A DNA stretch of 64,000 bases from Erythroxylum novogranatense (lineage: Eukaryota > Streptophyta > Magnoliopsida > Malpighiales > Erythroxylaceae). Shown here one piece after another: positions 10,801 through 22,660 of this stretch. A program made the translations under genes and the position numbers. The notes beneath the pieces are model-generated. The model ran no database searches. It had not been told where the DNA came from and was given only the letters and a program-made list of their open reading frames with translations. The stretch is taken from positions 60,141,567 to 60,205,566 of the forward strand of contig CM057227.1 in the NCBI GenBank assembly GCA_029891385.1, in the 5' to 3' direction. Within the stretch, counting starts at the first letter, position 1, and each line of letters starts with the position of its first letter.

Positions 10801-13682
10801 AGCAACCTCCAAAAACCTGATTTTTTGACACATTTTTTTTTCATCTACAATCTTTACATCTCTCAAACATAACTCACCTTAACCATAAATTATCATTCCT
10901 ACTTCATTTCTAAACTCATTCCAACAAAAAATCATCCACAAACACCATCTAAATCCTTAACCTAAAACCACACCTATTCTTTAACTCATCCGAAAACTTC
11001 TAACACATAATCCTCTCTTAACTAACATCAAAACATGTTTCATTCATCTAATCAAGGGGAAATAGGCTTAAACTTACTTGATTTGGCATGAAATTCTTCA
11101 AGATCGTCAAACCCTAACTTTCTCCTCTCCTCTTCCTCCTCCACGGCTTCTTCTTCTTTTTCTTCCTTCTTTTTCTTTTTCCTCTTCTAATTTCTTTCAC
11201 TTAAGCCTTAAATGAAGGAGCAAAGACCAATATGCCCCTCCATACAAGCCTTATACCTCTTACCCTTAAGTGTCATGCCCAATTTTCCCTTATATAATCT
11301 TATAACTTTCACACTTCAATTCAGAAATTGAAAATCTTAGGGACTGAATTAAAAATTTGATTCCTTCGGATCACTTGTAGTCCCATGTCTCTAATTTTTT
11401 AGAAACAAGAATCAACTTAATTTGATCTCTACAGATCAAGATATCATCAAAATACCTAAACATGCTACGAAAATATCTAACTCACTTTGATTAACACAAT
11501 ATCCTTAAATTTAATCTCAGAACAATCATAATTTCCCATCATGATGTAGGTAATTGTCTTAGGAATCCAACGCTTTGAAAAATCAGATTAATCGGATGTC
11601 GGTCGGAAAAGTTAGAAGCAAAAAAACAGCAAGGGTCGGATTGCCCTAAACAGTAACAGCAACTTGTACGAATTTTAACTTCCTGTTCCATTGTCCAAAA
11701 ATTCCATACTTTATATCAATGGAAAGACTAAAATACAAGCTAAAACTTTTACGAAGAACTTAAAGGCTAATTCAACCTCTAACTTGGTCAATTTCTCAGT
11801 CAAAGATTCAGTCATAACATAGGTCAACCTATAACACATCCAAACTTCCAAATTTCATATCTTCCAATTCTCTCATCCACTAATTCCATAATATACATCA
11901 TCTTGAAGCTTGGAAAATCTTCCATGACTTTTATATAGATCACTGAACTCTATTCAAAACATATCAGTCTATAATTTGTTCCTTAAAACACTGCATACAA
12001 AATCCTACACTTATGAGCATTTTCAATTACATTTAACTTGACCGTTCATAACTTTCACTTCCGATATCGAAAAATATCAAACTTCATGGCGACAGAAAGC
12101 TCTCAATAGAAACTAAAAGTTCCATAAAGATCATTTTCTCTAATTCTGCGTAAATCAAAAAATCAACTCCCTATGACCAAAAAGTCAAACTTTATCAATT
12201 CTTCATATTCTCACACTTTAACTAATAATTTCTTGCTTTTCCACTCCATTTAAAACAATTCATTCACTATCAATTCTGTTTAAACTTAAGACACCATTAT
12301 AGGTCTATTAATCATGAACATCAATAACAAAACATATTTCACCTATACACTCTCATCATCAACTTGCTAAATTCACCTATCTTAATCTCGTATAACAATT
12401 CACATTCTTGAATTGTCTTTCAAGAAAAGTTCGGGGTCTAACAGGAATGATGAGTTTCATATCATGATAGTAGTTGACTATCAATAATGGCACTATGAAA
12501 TGAATATGGAATCAAGTATGTTTTCAAGAATAAAGTGAGTCGTTACTTTAATCTTAAAACATACAGCTTAAGCATTCGCTTATTATAGATCATAATCTTG
12601 ATGAGTGGTAAACTCGTATATGTTTCATTATAATTCTTGATATGATTGGAATGAATTTTTACAGAGTATTAATCTAGTGCCTGCATGTTGGAATTATCAA
12701 TTGAAACATGTATCAGGGAACATTCTCTCAAATAAAGAGTTTATAGTGCTATCATCGCTTCTAGATGTTTTAAGGAGATTTGGCGATTAAACTGGCGCTA
12801 GTAGTTTGATGGACTAGCTACCCATCAATTCTTAACACCAAGATGAGATCTTGTGTGTTAATCACCATATAAAGTAAAATGGGGGATCTAAAAGGAAAAA
12901 CCAACATAAAGGAAAAACGATAATTTTACCCTTTATTGTGCGGATGGCTATAATAAGGTTCTAAATAAGGTTTGCAATTGGACATAAAATATGTGTTCTC
13001 ATAATATTTAATAATTCAAGAGTTCAACTAATTTTCTTTAGTGGAATGACATTTAGTTAATAAGCTAGAATTAATTTTAATGAGATTAAATTAATTCTAG
13101 GGTTATTGGAGCTTGAATTATCAAAGTCTAATAAGATTCCCTACTTGGCTTCACAGAAAGTTATAAAGCTAAGTAAGAAATATAAATGGAAGTTTTAGAA
13201 GCCCATAGTTGAATGTTGGGCTTACACTAATTAATGGTTAATTAAAACCCAAATGTTCATTTAGAATTGGGCTAGACTTTGGTTTAATGTAATTGATTAG
13301 ATTAATTATATTAAAACAAAATTTTTAAAAAAAGGAGTAGGAATTTCGGTTTTATTAGTGTTGAATGTGCAACTGCGCATTTAACATTCAAATGATAAAT
13401 AAAGATGGTCTTTATCTTTTAATGTTAGCATATAACCTATTAGCATTCATTGGATTAAAGAATAAAGATGTGCATTGGATGGACTATCTTTTTTTCTTCC
13501 ATCTTCCAAAACTGAAATTGGTAGGTCATATTCAAGTTAATAGCCTTTTCATATAGCCATCTTAAAGATAAATGAGAAGAGTTTCATTTAATGGCTACTT
13601 TATGATTGATTAAAGTAAGAAGTGATGCATTGGATGCTATTCGCTTCTTTCATTCCATGCTATCTTTTTCTGATCCAACAAT

Positions 13683-13695
13683 TGGTATCAGAGCC
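13683..13695 (+). other. Primer-binding site of J
   Basis: TGGTATCAGAGCC, complementary to the 3' end of initiator tRNA-Met, begins two bases after the 5' LTR end (13680). Confidence 0.9.
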
Positions 13696-14798
13696 AAGTT
13701 TCTTATACATGATTTTGGTTCCTATATGGTTGATGCATGGGTTGGCAATCATTTTGTATGCTGCATATTTTTGTGTGATAGAAATATATATGGTGTATGT
13801 GTTGCTCTTTTGGTTGTCCGTAGAAGTTAAATTTACCATGTAAGATTTCTTCATTTGGTTGTAACAAGGAGGGTGGTCTATCATCACCATGTTTCCTCCT
13901 TGACTTCATTTTTCTATTTTCTTTGATTTTTTAATGTACAAATTGATGTAATGATGAAGATGAAGTAGCCATGGATTGAAGAAATGGAGAGGTAAAGGTT
14001 TTGGTGTATCCTTTTGTTTATTGGCATAGTTTCGATTTTGTGAAAACAAAGATGCTGGAATTTTGTTTCAATGAATCTAGTTTCAATTTTTTATTTCAAA
14101 AACAAGTGCTGGATTTTTGTTTCAAGGAATCAAGTTTCGGTTTTGATATAATACTAAGTGTTAATTTTTTGTTTTAATGGAAGGAGTTTCGGTTCTAATG
14201 AAAACAAGTGCTGGATTTTTTTGTCATGACAAAGATTCGGTTTTATGAAAATCTAGTGCTGGAATTTTTATTTTCAAAGTGACAAAATTCGGTTTTTATA
14301 AATGCCGTTACATTTTGTTTACCAAATGGGCCGGATCAAGTGAGCGAAGAGTTTGAAGCAGAAGATCCAAGTCCAAGAAGAATATTTTGGGCCTAAAAGG
14401 CTTGTAATTATTTTTATGTTTCTAGGATGGACAATCAAAAGTGGCTTAATTAGTTCATGTGATGAATGGAGAAATGAATGCAAATAATATGTGATATTAT
14501 GAGGTTGCATGTCATTCAGAAATTTGCCAACCCTAGGCTTTGCCATGCATTCATTATGTATGAGATATATAATGAAACCGTATAGGATGGATAATAAATT
14601 GCATCTAAATGAAACAGTATAGGATGGATAATAAATTGCATCTAGATAAGATGATATTTAAAACTTAAAGCCCAAAAGATTGAGTGGGAGAGGATGCTCG
14701 TATAAGAGTCCACGGTCTCCAAATGATGGCCCATTTGCATGTGATTAAGTGTTACTCCCCATCGGAGGGCATGAATCCTAGATCTTGCATGGTTTGGG
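13696..14798 (+). other. Leader of J with degenerate repeats
   Basis: Untranslated leader after the PBS. Between about 13999 and 14300 a phrase of roughly 57-62 bp recurs five to six times (AGTGCTGGATTTTTGTTTC ... TTTCGGTTTT). At 14574-14647 there is a 37-bp tandem duplication (GAAACCGTATAGGATGGATA...), nearly identical. No gene seen. The leader resumes at 20967 after H. Confidence 0.6.
14574..14647 (+). repeat. 37-bp tandem duplication in J leader
   Basis: Units at 14574 and 14611 differ at two visible positions (CCG/CAG and AAAT/AGAT). Confidence 0.85.
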
Positions 14799-14803
14799 TC
14801 TCC

Positions 14804-16542
14804 TGACCGCGCGTCGTAACGCTAGTCAAAATTAATTAACTAGACTACTACTGTAGCAGTGGCAAGTCTAGGTCGATCCCACAGAGAGTGTGTGTAAAGT
14901 TTAAGAAATGAAATTAATCAGTGTTTAGAAAAAGGGGGGTTTTGGATTTTTGAAATAAGAAAAATAAAAATAAAACTAACTAATAAAAACAAAGTAAAGA
15001 AAACATGCAATAAAATGAAAAATGTGGGGAATTCAGTAGGGACCCGGTTCTTTGGTTCAATCTCGGCCTACACCCTGATTAAGCACATTTTATTAATTTG
15101 TTGTTCTTTAACCTCTCCTAAAAACTATTAATCGTGGATTAAAAATTAACCTGAGTTTTCCCTTAGGTTTTGTTTAATCAAGATACGATCGTTGATTAAA
15201 CCTAACCACCTAACAACCTAGGATACGATCTCTAGATTTAATTAGGCAGTAGCATTACGAATTAGGAAAACCGATTAATCAAGGCAACAACCACATAAGC
15301 TCGGGCCATTTAACCTAGCTCATGTTATCCCTAATGATTACGAATCATTAGTCGCTACAAATGAATTTCAACATAACAATTACGGATTAAATCGAAATTC
15401 TAGCAATGGGTTCGCAATTAGCAATTCAATGAACACATTAAAATTATCAAATCACAAAACCCAATAGGTTCATACACAAATAACCGAATAATAACGAAAA
15501 TTCAATTATCCATACATAAAACCCAAATCAGTTAAAATCGGATAACACAAACAATTTCTAATGAGAGAAAGAAACGACAAAATAATTAAAATAATACTTA
15601 ACCCGGGTCGTCGGCGTCGATATTACCTCCGAACCGGCGTCGGATTGTTCAGCTCTTCATAGGTATTTTCCAAATAATAGTTTGAGCTCCTATTTTATAG
15701 CATCAACCCAAGACTATCCCACTAGCAACTCTCTACCTCACGCACTGTTCATTGATGGGACGATTTAAGTTTGCTGCTCATCCAGACCGACTGCCTGTGC
15801 TTGGTTTTCTTATGCGCCTATCCTCTCCTCACGCAAGCCAAGCTTCCACGCAGTCTACTGTGCGTATGACAAGACAATTAAATGCCTCCTTCCATTTTAT
15901 TCCTCCAGCGCCGCAGTCTTCCTCTTCGTCCACTGTGCCTTTTCCCTGTGCGTGCGCCGCTCACTCTCCTCCGCACACTGTACAATCATTAGACAATTAA
16001 ATTGTTAAGAGTTAAAAACCCTCACCTCCTGCTTGCGTGCTCCCAAAAACGTTGCGTCTCTTTGCTTCCATCCTCTATGCGTCACCGTTTCCTGCTGCTT
16101 AAACACTACTTGCGTTTTAAAGCCAACGCATGCTGCCTTGTTCTCCTTTCATTGTGCGTTTTTAATAAAACGCACAGCATCCTCCTTTTCTTGTTGCGTC
16201 TGCTGTTACGTGACAAATAGACTAGCCTTCCCCTTATATATGTTTATTGCCATGCGCTACCTTCAAAAACGACGCCACCAGCTGATGGATTGCGGATTTA
16301 ATTTTTGCTCTCCTTTCTTTGTATTCCAATTGTCATCTTATAATTTCCTTTGTCCACTCCATGAAAGCAAGCGAAAATAATCTTGAAAAATGTCTCAAGT
16401 AGGGTATTTTGTCTCACTTTAATTTCTTTACTCTAATTGTACCTGAAATTAAACATGAATTAAAGTGAATATCTTAGGCATTTTTATGTCAATAACGGCT
16501 AAGTGTAAATGATTAAAAATATTAACAATTAAGCACATATCA
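14804..16542 (-). repeat. 3' LTR of H
   Basis: TGACCGCGCG ... ACATATCA on the plus strand; pairs with 19228-20961. Differences between the two copies cluster at about 15640-16060. Confidence 0.92.
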
Positions 16543-17244
16543 AATACCCCCACACTTAACTTTTGACCGTCCTCGGGTAAAACATCCAAATCAAGTTCAA
16601 AGATCCAAAACATTTACTCAATTCCCATATTTTCCAAGACAATATAATCATAAGCAAAGATGAATAACTTTCAAACATCATAGCAAAAAATTAACATTCT
16701 AAGCTTTTACTCATGATCAATCAATATTCAATATCTTCAAAAACTGAGCAATCTAATGGTAGATTCGGAAATGTGTTTAATTAAAATATATCAAAGGGTA
16801 CTCTCAATACCATTCATGAACATGACAATCCACAACTTTGCATATCATTTCATTTCTCCACCACTAATATTCACATGCAAAATCATGAATCAAAGGACTT
16901 TTCAAGGTTGTAATGTGGGCAAGGGTAAGGTGAGGTATATTTGGGTTAAGTAGCATGAAAGTCATCAAAGCTAGTGAAACAAAAGCAACACTTATCAAAA
17001 ACTGGGTACCGTCAGCTATGACAAATGCAACAATTACATTTCACAACCCATTCAACTCTCACACAAACCATATGAAGCATATATCAATCCAAAGGAACCA
17101 CTCATACAATTTATCTCAATGAGATCACAAGAGCGAACCTTTCAAGCAAACCTCAACCTTATATTCAACATTCTCAAATAACTCAATCATTACAACTCTA
17201 GGGGATGCATAAATCATAAACAACTTTTACACACATATGCAATT

Positions 17245-17330
17245 CTTCCTTGATAATTTTTTTCTCTTTATTTTTTTTTTCTCTTTTTTTTTTCTTTTTG
17301 TTTTTCTTTGCTTCTTTTTTTCTTGTAAAA
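17245..17330. repeat. T/C-rich low-complexity tract in H
   Basis: About 85 bases of nearly pure T with scattered C and G. Simple sequence in the untranslated interior of H; the small ORF across it is rejected. Confidence 0.8.
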
Positions 17331-18059
17331 ATTAAAATAAACTACATTAACATGGGAATTTCAATGATAAGACATAAAATAACATCCCAAGATTATAACC
17401 AACCCTCACATATATACACCCCCACACTAAGAATTTTGTATATCCACAACCTCAACAATCACAAATGTTCCACTAGCTTTATGACTTAGGTAAGACATTT
17501 GGTTAAGTTTAAAAGCATAAAATGTGGTTTATACAAAAAGAAAGGTTAAAGCTCAAAGGGGTTTATCAATGAATAAGTCATGTCAATAGGGTAGGTCATT
17601 TGGCCAAGGTAGCTTATGAAAAACAAAGAATGCCTAATCATTTCCATGTTAATGCATGTGATAAAAATGTGGTCTCGAATAGAAATTCAACGCAAAATCG
17701 GACGTACATGTCATGAAGGTCACACATTATCAAAAGACAATGAGACCGATATAGATGTGTCACCAATTAAGGCTCAAATTTCACCGGCTTTATCTACCAT
17801 TAGTCACTACTCTTCCAAAGATAATGCATATCAACCAATCACAAGAGCAAAAGTACATGCTAAAGTTGCTATGAAATTATCCAATCAATCCACACTCTAA
17901 TCATGATTATATAATCCCGAAGCAATAGAAAATGAGAAAATTTTGTTTCATTTGTTTTATTCTTTCTCTCATTTTCGTTGAAAACTAAAAAACAAGTAAA
18001 ACAAATAAATTCAAAACACACATGCAAATAAAAGTAATGCGAAAATGTAAAAGAAAATA

Positions 18060-18374
18060 AATTTACTTCCTTGGGTTGCCTCCCAAGAAGCGCCTTTGTT
18101 TAGGGTCATTGGCTCGACTCCTTTTCTCCTCACGTGACAAAATTGTGATCTTCGAAATTACATGCGGCTCTTCCACGTGAGGTAATTCCGGATAGGGCCT
18201 TAGTCGATCAAGATCCACCTTCAAGATCTTCCTATCCTCGGTTGCTTAATTGGACCGAGTCTATACGCTCAGAAATATTTCAAACGTCTCTTCACCTTTT
18301 CTTCATCATTCAATTCCTCCACTCAGTAATGTAAAGGTAAAGAGTTAGTTTCAAAATAATTATGGACTCGATGC
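18060..18374 (-). pseudogene. Remnant of Athila-type coding sequence in H
   Basis: On the minus strand the stretch near 18075-18115 reads as the phrase LNKGASWEATQG, which I recognise as widespread in plant Athila-like elements. Stops separate it from the ORF at 18375-19043. Element L keeps a decayed homologue of the same block at 56933-57208. Noncoding DNA with small ORFs follows to the PPT (16543-18060). Confidence 0.4.
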
Positions 18375-19043
18375 CTACCTCCGAGCTAAAAGATATGTCC
18401 TTTGTGGCTTGAGCTCCTTCTCCACTTCTTCGACACAAACAATTCGTTGAGGGTTGACCTCAAAATTCTCAAGCTCCTCATCACTTTGCAAATTTTCCGC
18501 ACAGACTTCGATTGGATACACCTCGGGTTGATATGGTTGCACCTCTTCTCGTTGCGACTCCAGGTGATCAAGGCTTATTGCCATCTGACCCAGTAGGTTT
18601 TCCATCCTTTGTTGGTGTGCCTTTGTCTCCTGATGAAATTGCAAAGTGTCATCAACAAATTTGTTAACCAGTTCTTCTAAAGATGCACCTGAACCAGATG
18701 GGCTAGCTTTTGTCTCTTGTCGAAATTCTTGCATCTCCTGCTGCATATCCTGTTGAAATTGCAAATTGTTAGCAGCCATAGTATTAACAAGTTTTTCCAA
18801 AGATGCAAGTGAATTATGTTGGCTCTCCGGATCTTGGGACCAAGTGTTTTCTAAAACTTGCCCTCCATTCTTCTGGAAGTGTAAAGTATTATCCTGCAAT
18901 GGCAACATCAACTCTTCCAGAGATGGACCGGAGTTGTGATAGGAAGCTTCGTGCATACCAAAATTGTTGTGTGTCCTGCAAACTATCATGGAAGTAATTC
19001 GCTGATTATCCCATCCATAACAAAAGTTAGGTTGATCGGTCAA
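18375..19043 (-). CDS. Gag-like coiled-coil protein of H (222 aa)
   Basis: The only substantial ORF of H, reading away from the PBS as expected for gag. The product is rich in E, Q, L and S. It contains three related ~45-residue segments with the pattern SLEELxxxxxxNTLxFQ/H (near residues 40-55, 80-100 and 119-140), followed by QRMENLLGQMAISLDHLESQ and an acidic tail with EELENFEVNPQ. These heptad-like repeats suggest coiled coils. I see no CCHC knuckle, protease or polymerase motif. Similar wording occurs in C-terminal parts of Athila-type gag proteins, which is the basis for the call. Whether the first Met is the true start is unsure, since 19043 is about 160 bp from the PBS. It could be a truncated gag or a TR-GAG-type product acting in particle assembly. 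Confidence 0.55.
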   Translation of the reverse strand: MTDQPNFCYGWDNQRITSMIVCRTHNNFGMHEASYHNSGPSLEELMLPLQDNTLHFQKNGGQVLENTWSQDPESQHNSLASLEKLVNTMAANNLQFQQDMQQEMQEFRQETKASPSGSGASLEELVNKFVDDTLQFHQETKAHQQRMENLLGQMAISLDHLESQREEVQPYQPEVYPIEVCAENLQSDEELENFEVNPQRIVCVEEVEKELKPQRTYLLARR

Positions 19044-19200
19044 ACATTGTTATAAGAATGAGAATACAATTATAAAAGAAATTACTTCCATCCATATCGA
19101 ACAAAAAAAACTGAAAAGATCACAAAATAACAGAAAAGAAATCAATCACGAACATATATATACAAAACACCAATTAAATCACAAACAAAAACAAAACACC

Positions 19201-19227
19201 ACACTCCCCGGCAACGGCGCCAAAATT
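19201..19227 (-). other. Primer-binding site of H
   Basis: The minus strand reads TTTTGGCGCCGTTGCCGGGG directly after the 5' LTR. This is the PBS form seen in Athila-type plant gypsy elements; the tRNA is probably tRNA-Asp, from memory. Confidence 0.85.
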
Positions 19228-20961
19228 TGACCGCGCGTCGTAACGCTAGTCAAAATTAATTAACTAGACTACTACTGTAGCAGTGGCAAGTCTAGGTCGA
19301 TCCCACAGAGAGTGTGTGTAAAGTTTAAGAAATGAAATTAATCAGTGTTTAGAAAAAGGGGGGTTTTGGATTTTTGAAATAAGAAAAATAAAAATAAAAC
19401 TAACTAATAAAAACAAAGTAAAGAAAACATGCAATAAAATGAAAAATGTGGGGAATTCAGTAGGGACCCGGTTCTTTGGTTCAATCTCGGCCTACACCCT
19501 GATTAAGCACATTTTATTAATTTGTTGTTCTTTAACCTCTCCTAAAAACTATTAATCGTGGATTAAAAATTAACCTGAGTTTTCCCTTAGGTTTTGTTTA
19601 ATCAAGATACGATCGTTGATTAAAACTAACCACCTAACAACCTAGGATACGATCTCTAGATTTAATTAGGCAGTAGCATTACGAATTAGGAAAACCGATT
19701 AATCAAGGCAACAACCACATAAGCTCGGGCCATTTAACCTAGCTCATGTTATCCCTAATGATTACGAATCATTAGTCGCTACAAATGAATTTCAACATAA
19801 CAATTACGGATTAAATCGAAATTCTAGCAATGGGTTCGCAATTAGCAATTCAATGAACACATTAAAATTATCAAATCACAAAACCCAATAGGTTCATACA
19901 CAAATAACCGAATAATAACGAAAATTCAATTATCCATACATAAAACCCAAATCAGTTAAAATCGGATAACACAAACAATTTCTAATGAGAGAAAGAAACG
20001 ACAAAATAATTAAAATAATACTTAACCCGGGTCGTCGGCGTCGATATTACCTCCGAACCGGCCGGATTGTTCAACTCTTCATAGGTATTTTCCAAATAAT
20101 AGTTTGAGCTCTATTTTATAGCATCAACCCAAGACTATCCCACTAGAACTCTCTACCTCACGACTGCTCATTGATGGGACGATTTAAGTTTGTTTGCTCA
20201 TCCGCACCATTTGCTGTGCTTGGTTTTCTTATGCGCCTATCCTCTCCTCACGCAAGCCAAGCTTCCACGCAGCTTCATCATGCGTATGACAAGACAATTA
20301 AATGCCTCCTTCCATTTTATTCCTCCAGCCATGATCTTCCTCTTCGTCCATCGTGCCTTTTCCTGTAAGGCGCGCTCACTCTCCTCCGCACACTGTACAA
20401 TCATTAGACAATTAAATTGTTAAGAGTTAAAAACCCTCACCTCCTGCTTGCGTGCTCCCAAAACGTTATGTCTCTTTGCTTCCATCCTCTATGCGTCACC
20501 GTTTCCTGCTGCTTAAACACTACTTGCGTTTTAAAGCCAACGCATGCTGCCTTGTTCTCCTTTCATTGTGCGTTTTTAATAAAACGCACAGCATCCTCCT
20601 TTTCTTGTTGCGTCTGCTGTTACGTGACAAATAGACTAGCCTTCCCCTTATATATGTTTATTGCCATGCGCTACCTTCAAAAACGACGCCACCAGCTGAT
20701 GGATTGCGGATTTAATTTTTGCTCTCCTTTCTTTGTATTCCAATTGTCATCTTATAATTTCCTTTGTCCACTCCATGAAAGCAAACGAGAAATAATCTTC
20801 GAAAAAATGTCTCAAGTAGGGTATTTTGTCTCACTTTAATTTCTTTACTCTCGAATTGTACCTGAAATTAAACATGAATTAAAGTGAATATCTTAGGCAT
20901 TTTTATGTCAATAACTGCTAAGTGTAAATGATTAAAAATATTAACAATTAAGCACATATCA
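19228..20961 (-). repeat. 5' LTR of H
   Basis: Matches 14804-16542. Against that copy it has small indels concentrated at about 20060-20480. Confidence 0.92.
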
Positions 20962-20966
20962 TCTCC

Positions 20967-21401
20967 TTAAGGATAAGTCCACTTATTGGTAGCAAATGTG
21001 ACCTCCCACCGAGGCATGGTTTATAGGTATCTTTAGTGAACGAAACAAATGGTTAAACACTTAACATTTTTTATCAATAAACTACCCACCGTAGATTTGT
21101 TAGTAAAAGTATGGACCAAATTATGACACTTCTCAAAAAGTTAGGCATGATATGCTTGGTATTTTATGAATAGGAGGGTCCCTGTTTTTCTTTTAATGGA
21201 TAAGATGGCCCATTGTCACTTAGTCTGTTGTAGATAGGAAAAATAACCGTCCTATAATGTTTTAATTTTTAAAGTTTTGTTAAATCTATCATCATGCATA
21301 CATGCATCATGATTTTATACAAAGTTCCAATATTGTTGACTAGTATGCTCATATTTTAATAATTTATATTTTCAAACATAATCAACCACAAAATTAATCC
21401 A
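20967..21401 (+). other. Leader of J, distal part
   Basis: AT-rich untranslated DNA continuing J's leader after H. No gene seen. It ends where the GC-rich tRNA-like dimer begins. Confidence 0.6.
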
Positions 21402-21883
21402 TTTAGCTCAATGGTATGAGGCGTTCGCTTAAAGCGAAACAAAACCCTGAGGTCTCGAGTTCGAGTACCAGAGGGGACAATACCTTCACTGTACAGTGGA
21501 TCGCGTGGCCCAAGTTCACGGATCCAATACTGACTGCAGATCGTGGGCCCAGAGTGTCCGGATCTGACTGGGGGTCACATGGCCAGAGTCCATGGATCCT
21601 ACAGGGTGGGGCCGCGTGATCAGAGTTCACGGACCCTACATAAATGGCTCAATGGTATGAGGCGTTCACTTTAAGCGAAACAAAACCCTGAGGTCTCGAG
21701 TTCGAGTACCAGAGGGGACAATACCTTCACTGTACAGTGGATCGCGTGGCCCAAGTTCACGGATCCAATACTGACTGCAGATCGCGGGCCCAAAGTGTCC
21801 GGATCTGACTGGGGGTCGCATGGCCAGAGTCCATGGATCCTACAGGGTGGGGCCGCGTGGCCAGAGTTCACGAACCCTACATA
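21402..21883 (+). repeat. tRNA-like (SINE-like) tandem dimer, unit 241 bp
   Basis: Two nearly identical units (21402-21640 and 21641-21883). Each starts with a tRNA-like head: box A-like TAGCTCAATGGT (21404-21415), a TTCGCTT/AAGCGAA stem, and box B-like AGTTCGAGTACC (21458-21469). Each ends with a GC-rich tail of four related ~33-bp subrepeats built on GTGGCCCAAGTTCACGGATCC. The head has the layout of a Pol III promoter, but the acceptor stem does not close, so it is not a functional tRNA gene. I found no A-tail or clear TSD. The second unit stops right at the J gag, whose usual start codon is missing. A tRNA-derived SINE is the best guess. Confidence 0.6.
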
Positions 21884-21884
21884 A

Positions 21885-22660
21885 CTCTTGACTAATAACA
21901 AATTGGAAAACGGAGACAATTTTAACGAATGGAAACGTAACCTTGGCATTATTCTTAAATATGAACGTATTTCATGGGTGTTAACTGAAAATGAACCTAC
22001 ACCTCCGGGTAGAGATTCAACTCCTAAGCAAGTCCAACAATATGAGCGTTGGCAGAATGCTGACAAGACTACTAAATGTTATATTCTAGCTTCTGTCAGT
22101 AGTATGCTACAAAAGCAAATTGTTTGTATGAAAACTGCTAGTTCAATGGTCCATCACCTACATAAGATGTTTGGTGTGAGGACTAGGTTTGTAAGAGTGA
22201 AAGCTATTCAAACCTTTCATATTCTCAGACAGAAACTTGGTAAACCGGTGTGGGATTACATGATGAAGGTAATCTCTGTGGTCATTGAGACTGAGATGCT
22301 TAGGGCAGATATGTATGCGAATACGTAGATGATTATGATCATCAATAGCTTAAACTCTTCTTTTCAACAGTTTAAGTTAGACTATAAGTTAAAATACAAA
22401 GATTACACCTTGAGTGAGTTGATGAATACCCTCTAGAGCACAGAGGAGATATTGAATATCAAGGCTCATGGGACCGAAGCTAATGTAGCATCTTCTTCTA
22501 AGACTGAGGGTAAGGGCAAGCAGAAGAAGAAGGGTCCAATGAAAAAGAAGGCCCAAACAGGGGTCAAGGCCAAACCTATGAAAAAGCAGACTAAAGAGAA
22601 CATCAAAGGAAAGTGTTTCCACTGTGATGAGATGGGCCACTAGAAAAGAAATTATCTAAT
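21885..22660 (+). pseudogene. gag of J (Ty1-copia capsid/nucleocapsid), broken
   Basis: Residues LTNNKLENGDNFNEWKRNLG open the product, the standard N-terminal region of a copia gag (UBN2-like). The frame is open to the TAG at 22327, and later segments continue through LSELMNTL-type wording, a lysine-rich stretch and a zinc-knuckle start CFHCDEMGH at about 22617-22643. The knuckle is interrupted by a stop directly after its His and its last Cys is changed to Tyr. There is no ATG: the reading frame begins within TAA CTC TTG at the tRNA-like dimer junction, so the true N-terminus was lost or displaced. Capsid function is not possible from this copy. Confidence 0.8.

Larger units (their letters stand above)
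8735..12443 (-). mobile_element. Element C: giant LTR with PBS and short LTR tail, inserted in J's 5' LTR
   Basis: Perfect 5-bp TSD GGAAT at 8730-8734 and 12444-12448. On the minus strand the LTR body runs from 12443 (TGTTAGACCCCGAA) to 8834. A PBS-like TTGGTATCAAAGC follows (complement of 8818-8830), then about 55 bases, then a second LTR-type end finishing in GCCCAACA at 8735. It is therefore not a plain solo LTR. It carries the family architecture: donor near 11076, stem-loop 9762-9793, large hairpin 9470-9514, CGGAC-loop-GTCCG at 9202-9216, terminal hairpins 8737-8760 and 8836-8859. No protein gene. Confidence 0.85.
8398..13680 (+). repeat. 5' LTR of J, interrupted by C
   Basis: LTR sequence lies at 8398-8734 and 12449-13680 (about 1.57 kb after removal of C and one TSD copy) and matches 53271-54891. 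The 3' copy has about 60 extra bases near 54569-54630. The junction GGGAAT/GATGAGTTTC around C is continuous in the 3' LTR (53604-53620), which fixes the insertion point of C. Confidence 0.9.
14804..20961 (-). mobile_element. Element H: Athila-type Ty3-gypsy derivative with gag-like ORF only
   Basis: Two LTRs of about 1.74 kb (14804-16542 and 19228-20961) bounded by perfect TSD TCTCC (14799-14803, 20962-20966). On the minus strand the high-coordinate LTR is 5'. PBS TGGCGCCGTTGCCGGGGA (within 19201-19227) is typical of Athila-like plant gypsy elements. PPT AAGTGTGGGGGTATT is the complement of 16543-16557. The interior is 2685 bp and holds one ORF (18375-19043). Protease, RT, RNase H and integrase are absent, so it must depend on enzymes from elsewhere. 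The LTRs are almost identical outside one segment, suggesting a recent insertion. Confidence 0.92.

Noticed and set aside
10534..10866. Four overlapping ORFs in both strands
   Set aside because: All are produced by the GC-rich palindrome island of C, where stops are rare.
8735..12443. C as a simple solo LTR
   Set aside because: A PBS-like sequence and a second LTR end lie inside the TSD-bounded unit, so the simple reading does not fit.
16033..16380. 115-aa and 140-aa ORFs repeated in both LTRs of H
   Set aside because: They read the LTR in the antisense direction to the element and differ by frameshifts between the two LTRs.
21402..21475. Possible functional tRNA gene
   Set aside because: Box A- and B-like motifs are present, but the acceptor arms do not pair and the box B is degenerate.
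21403..22066. Minus-strand ORFs of 75 and 131 aa
   Set aside because: They read the complement of the tRNA-like dimer and its subrepeats, and the second runs antisense into gag; no domain.
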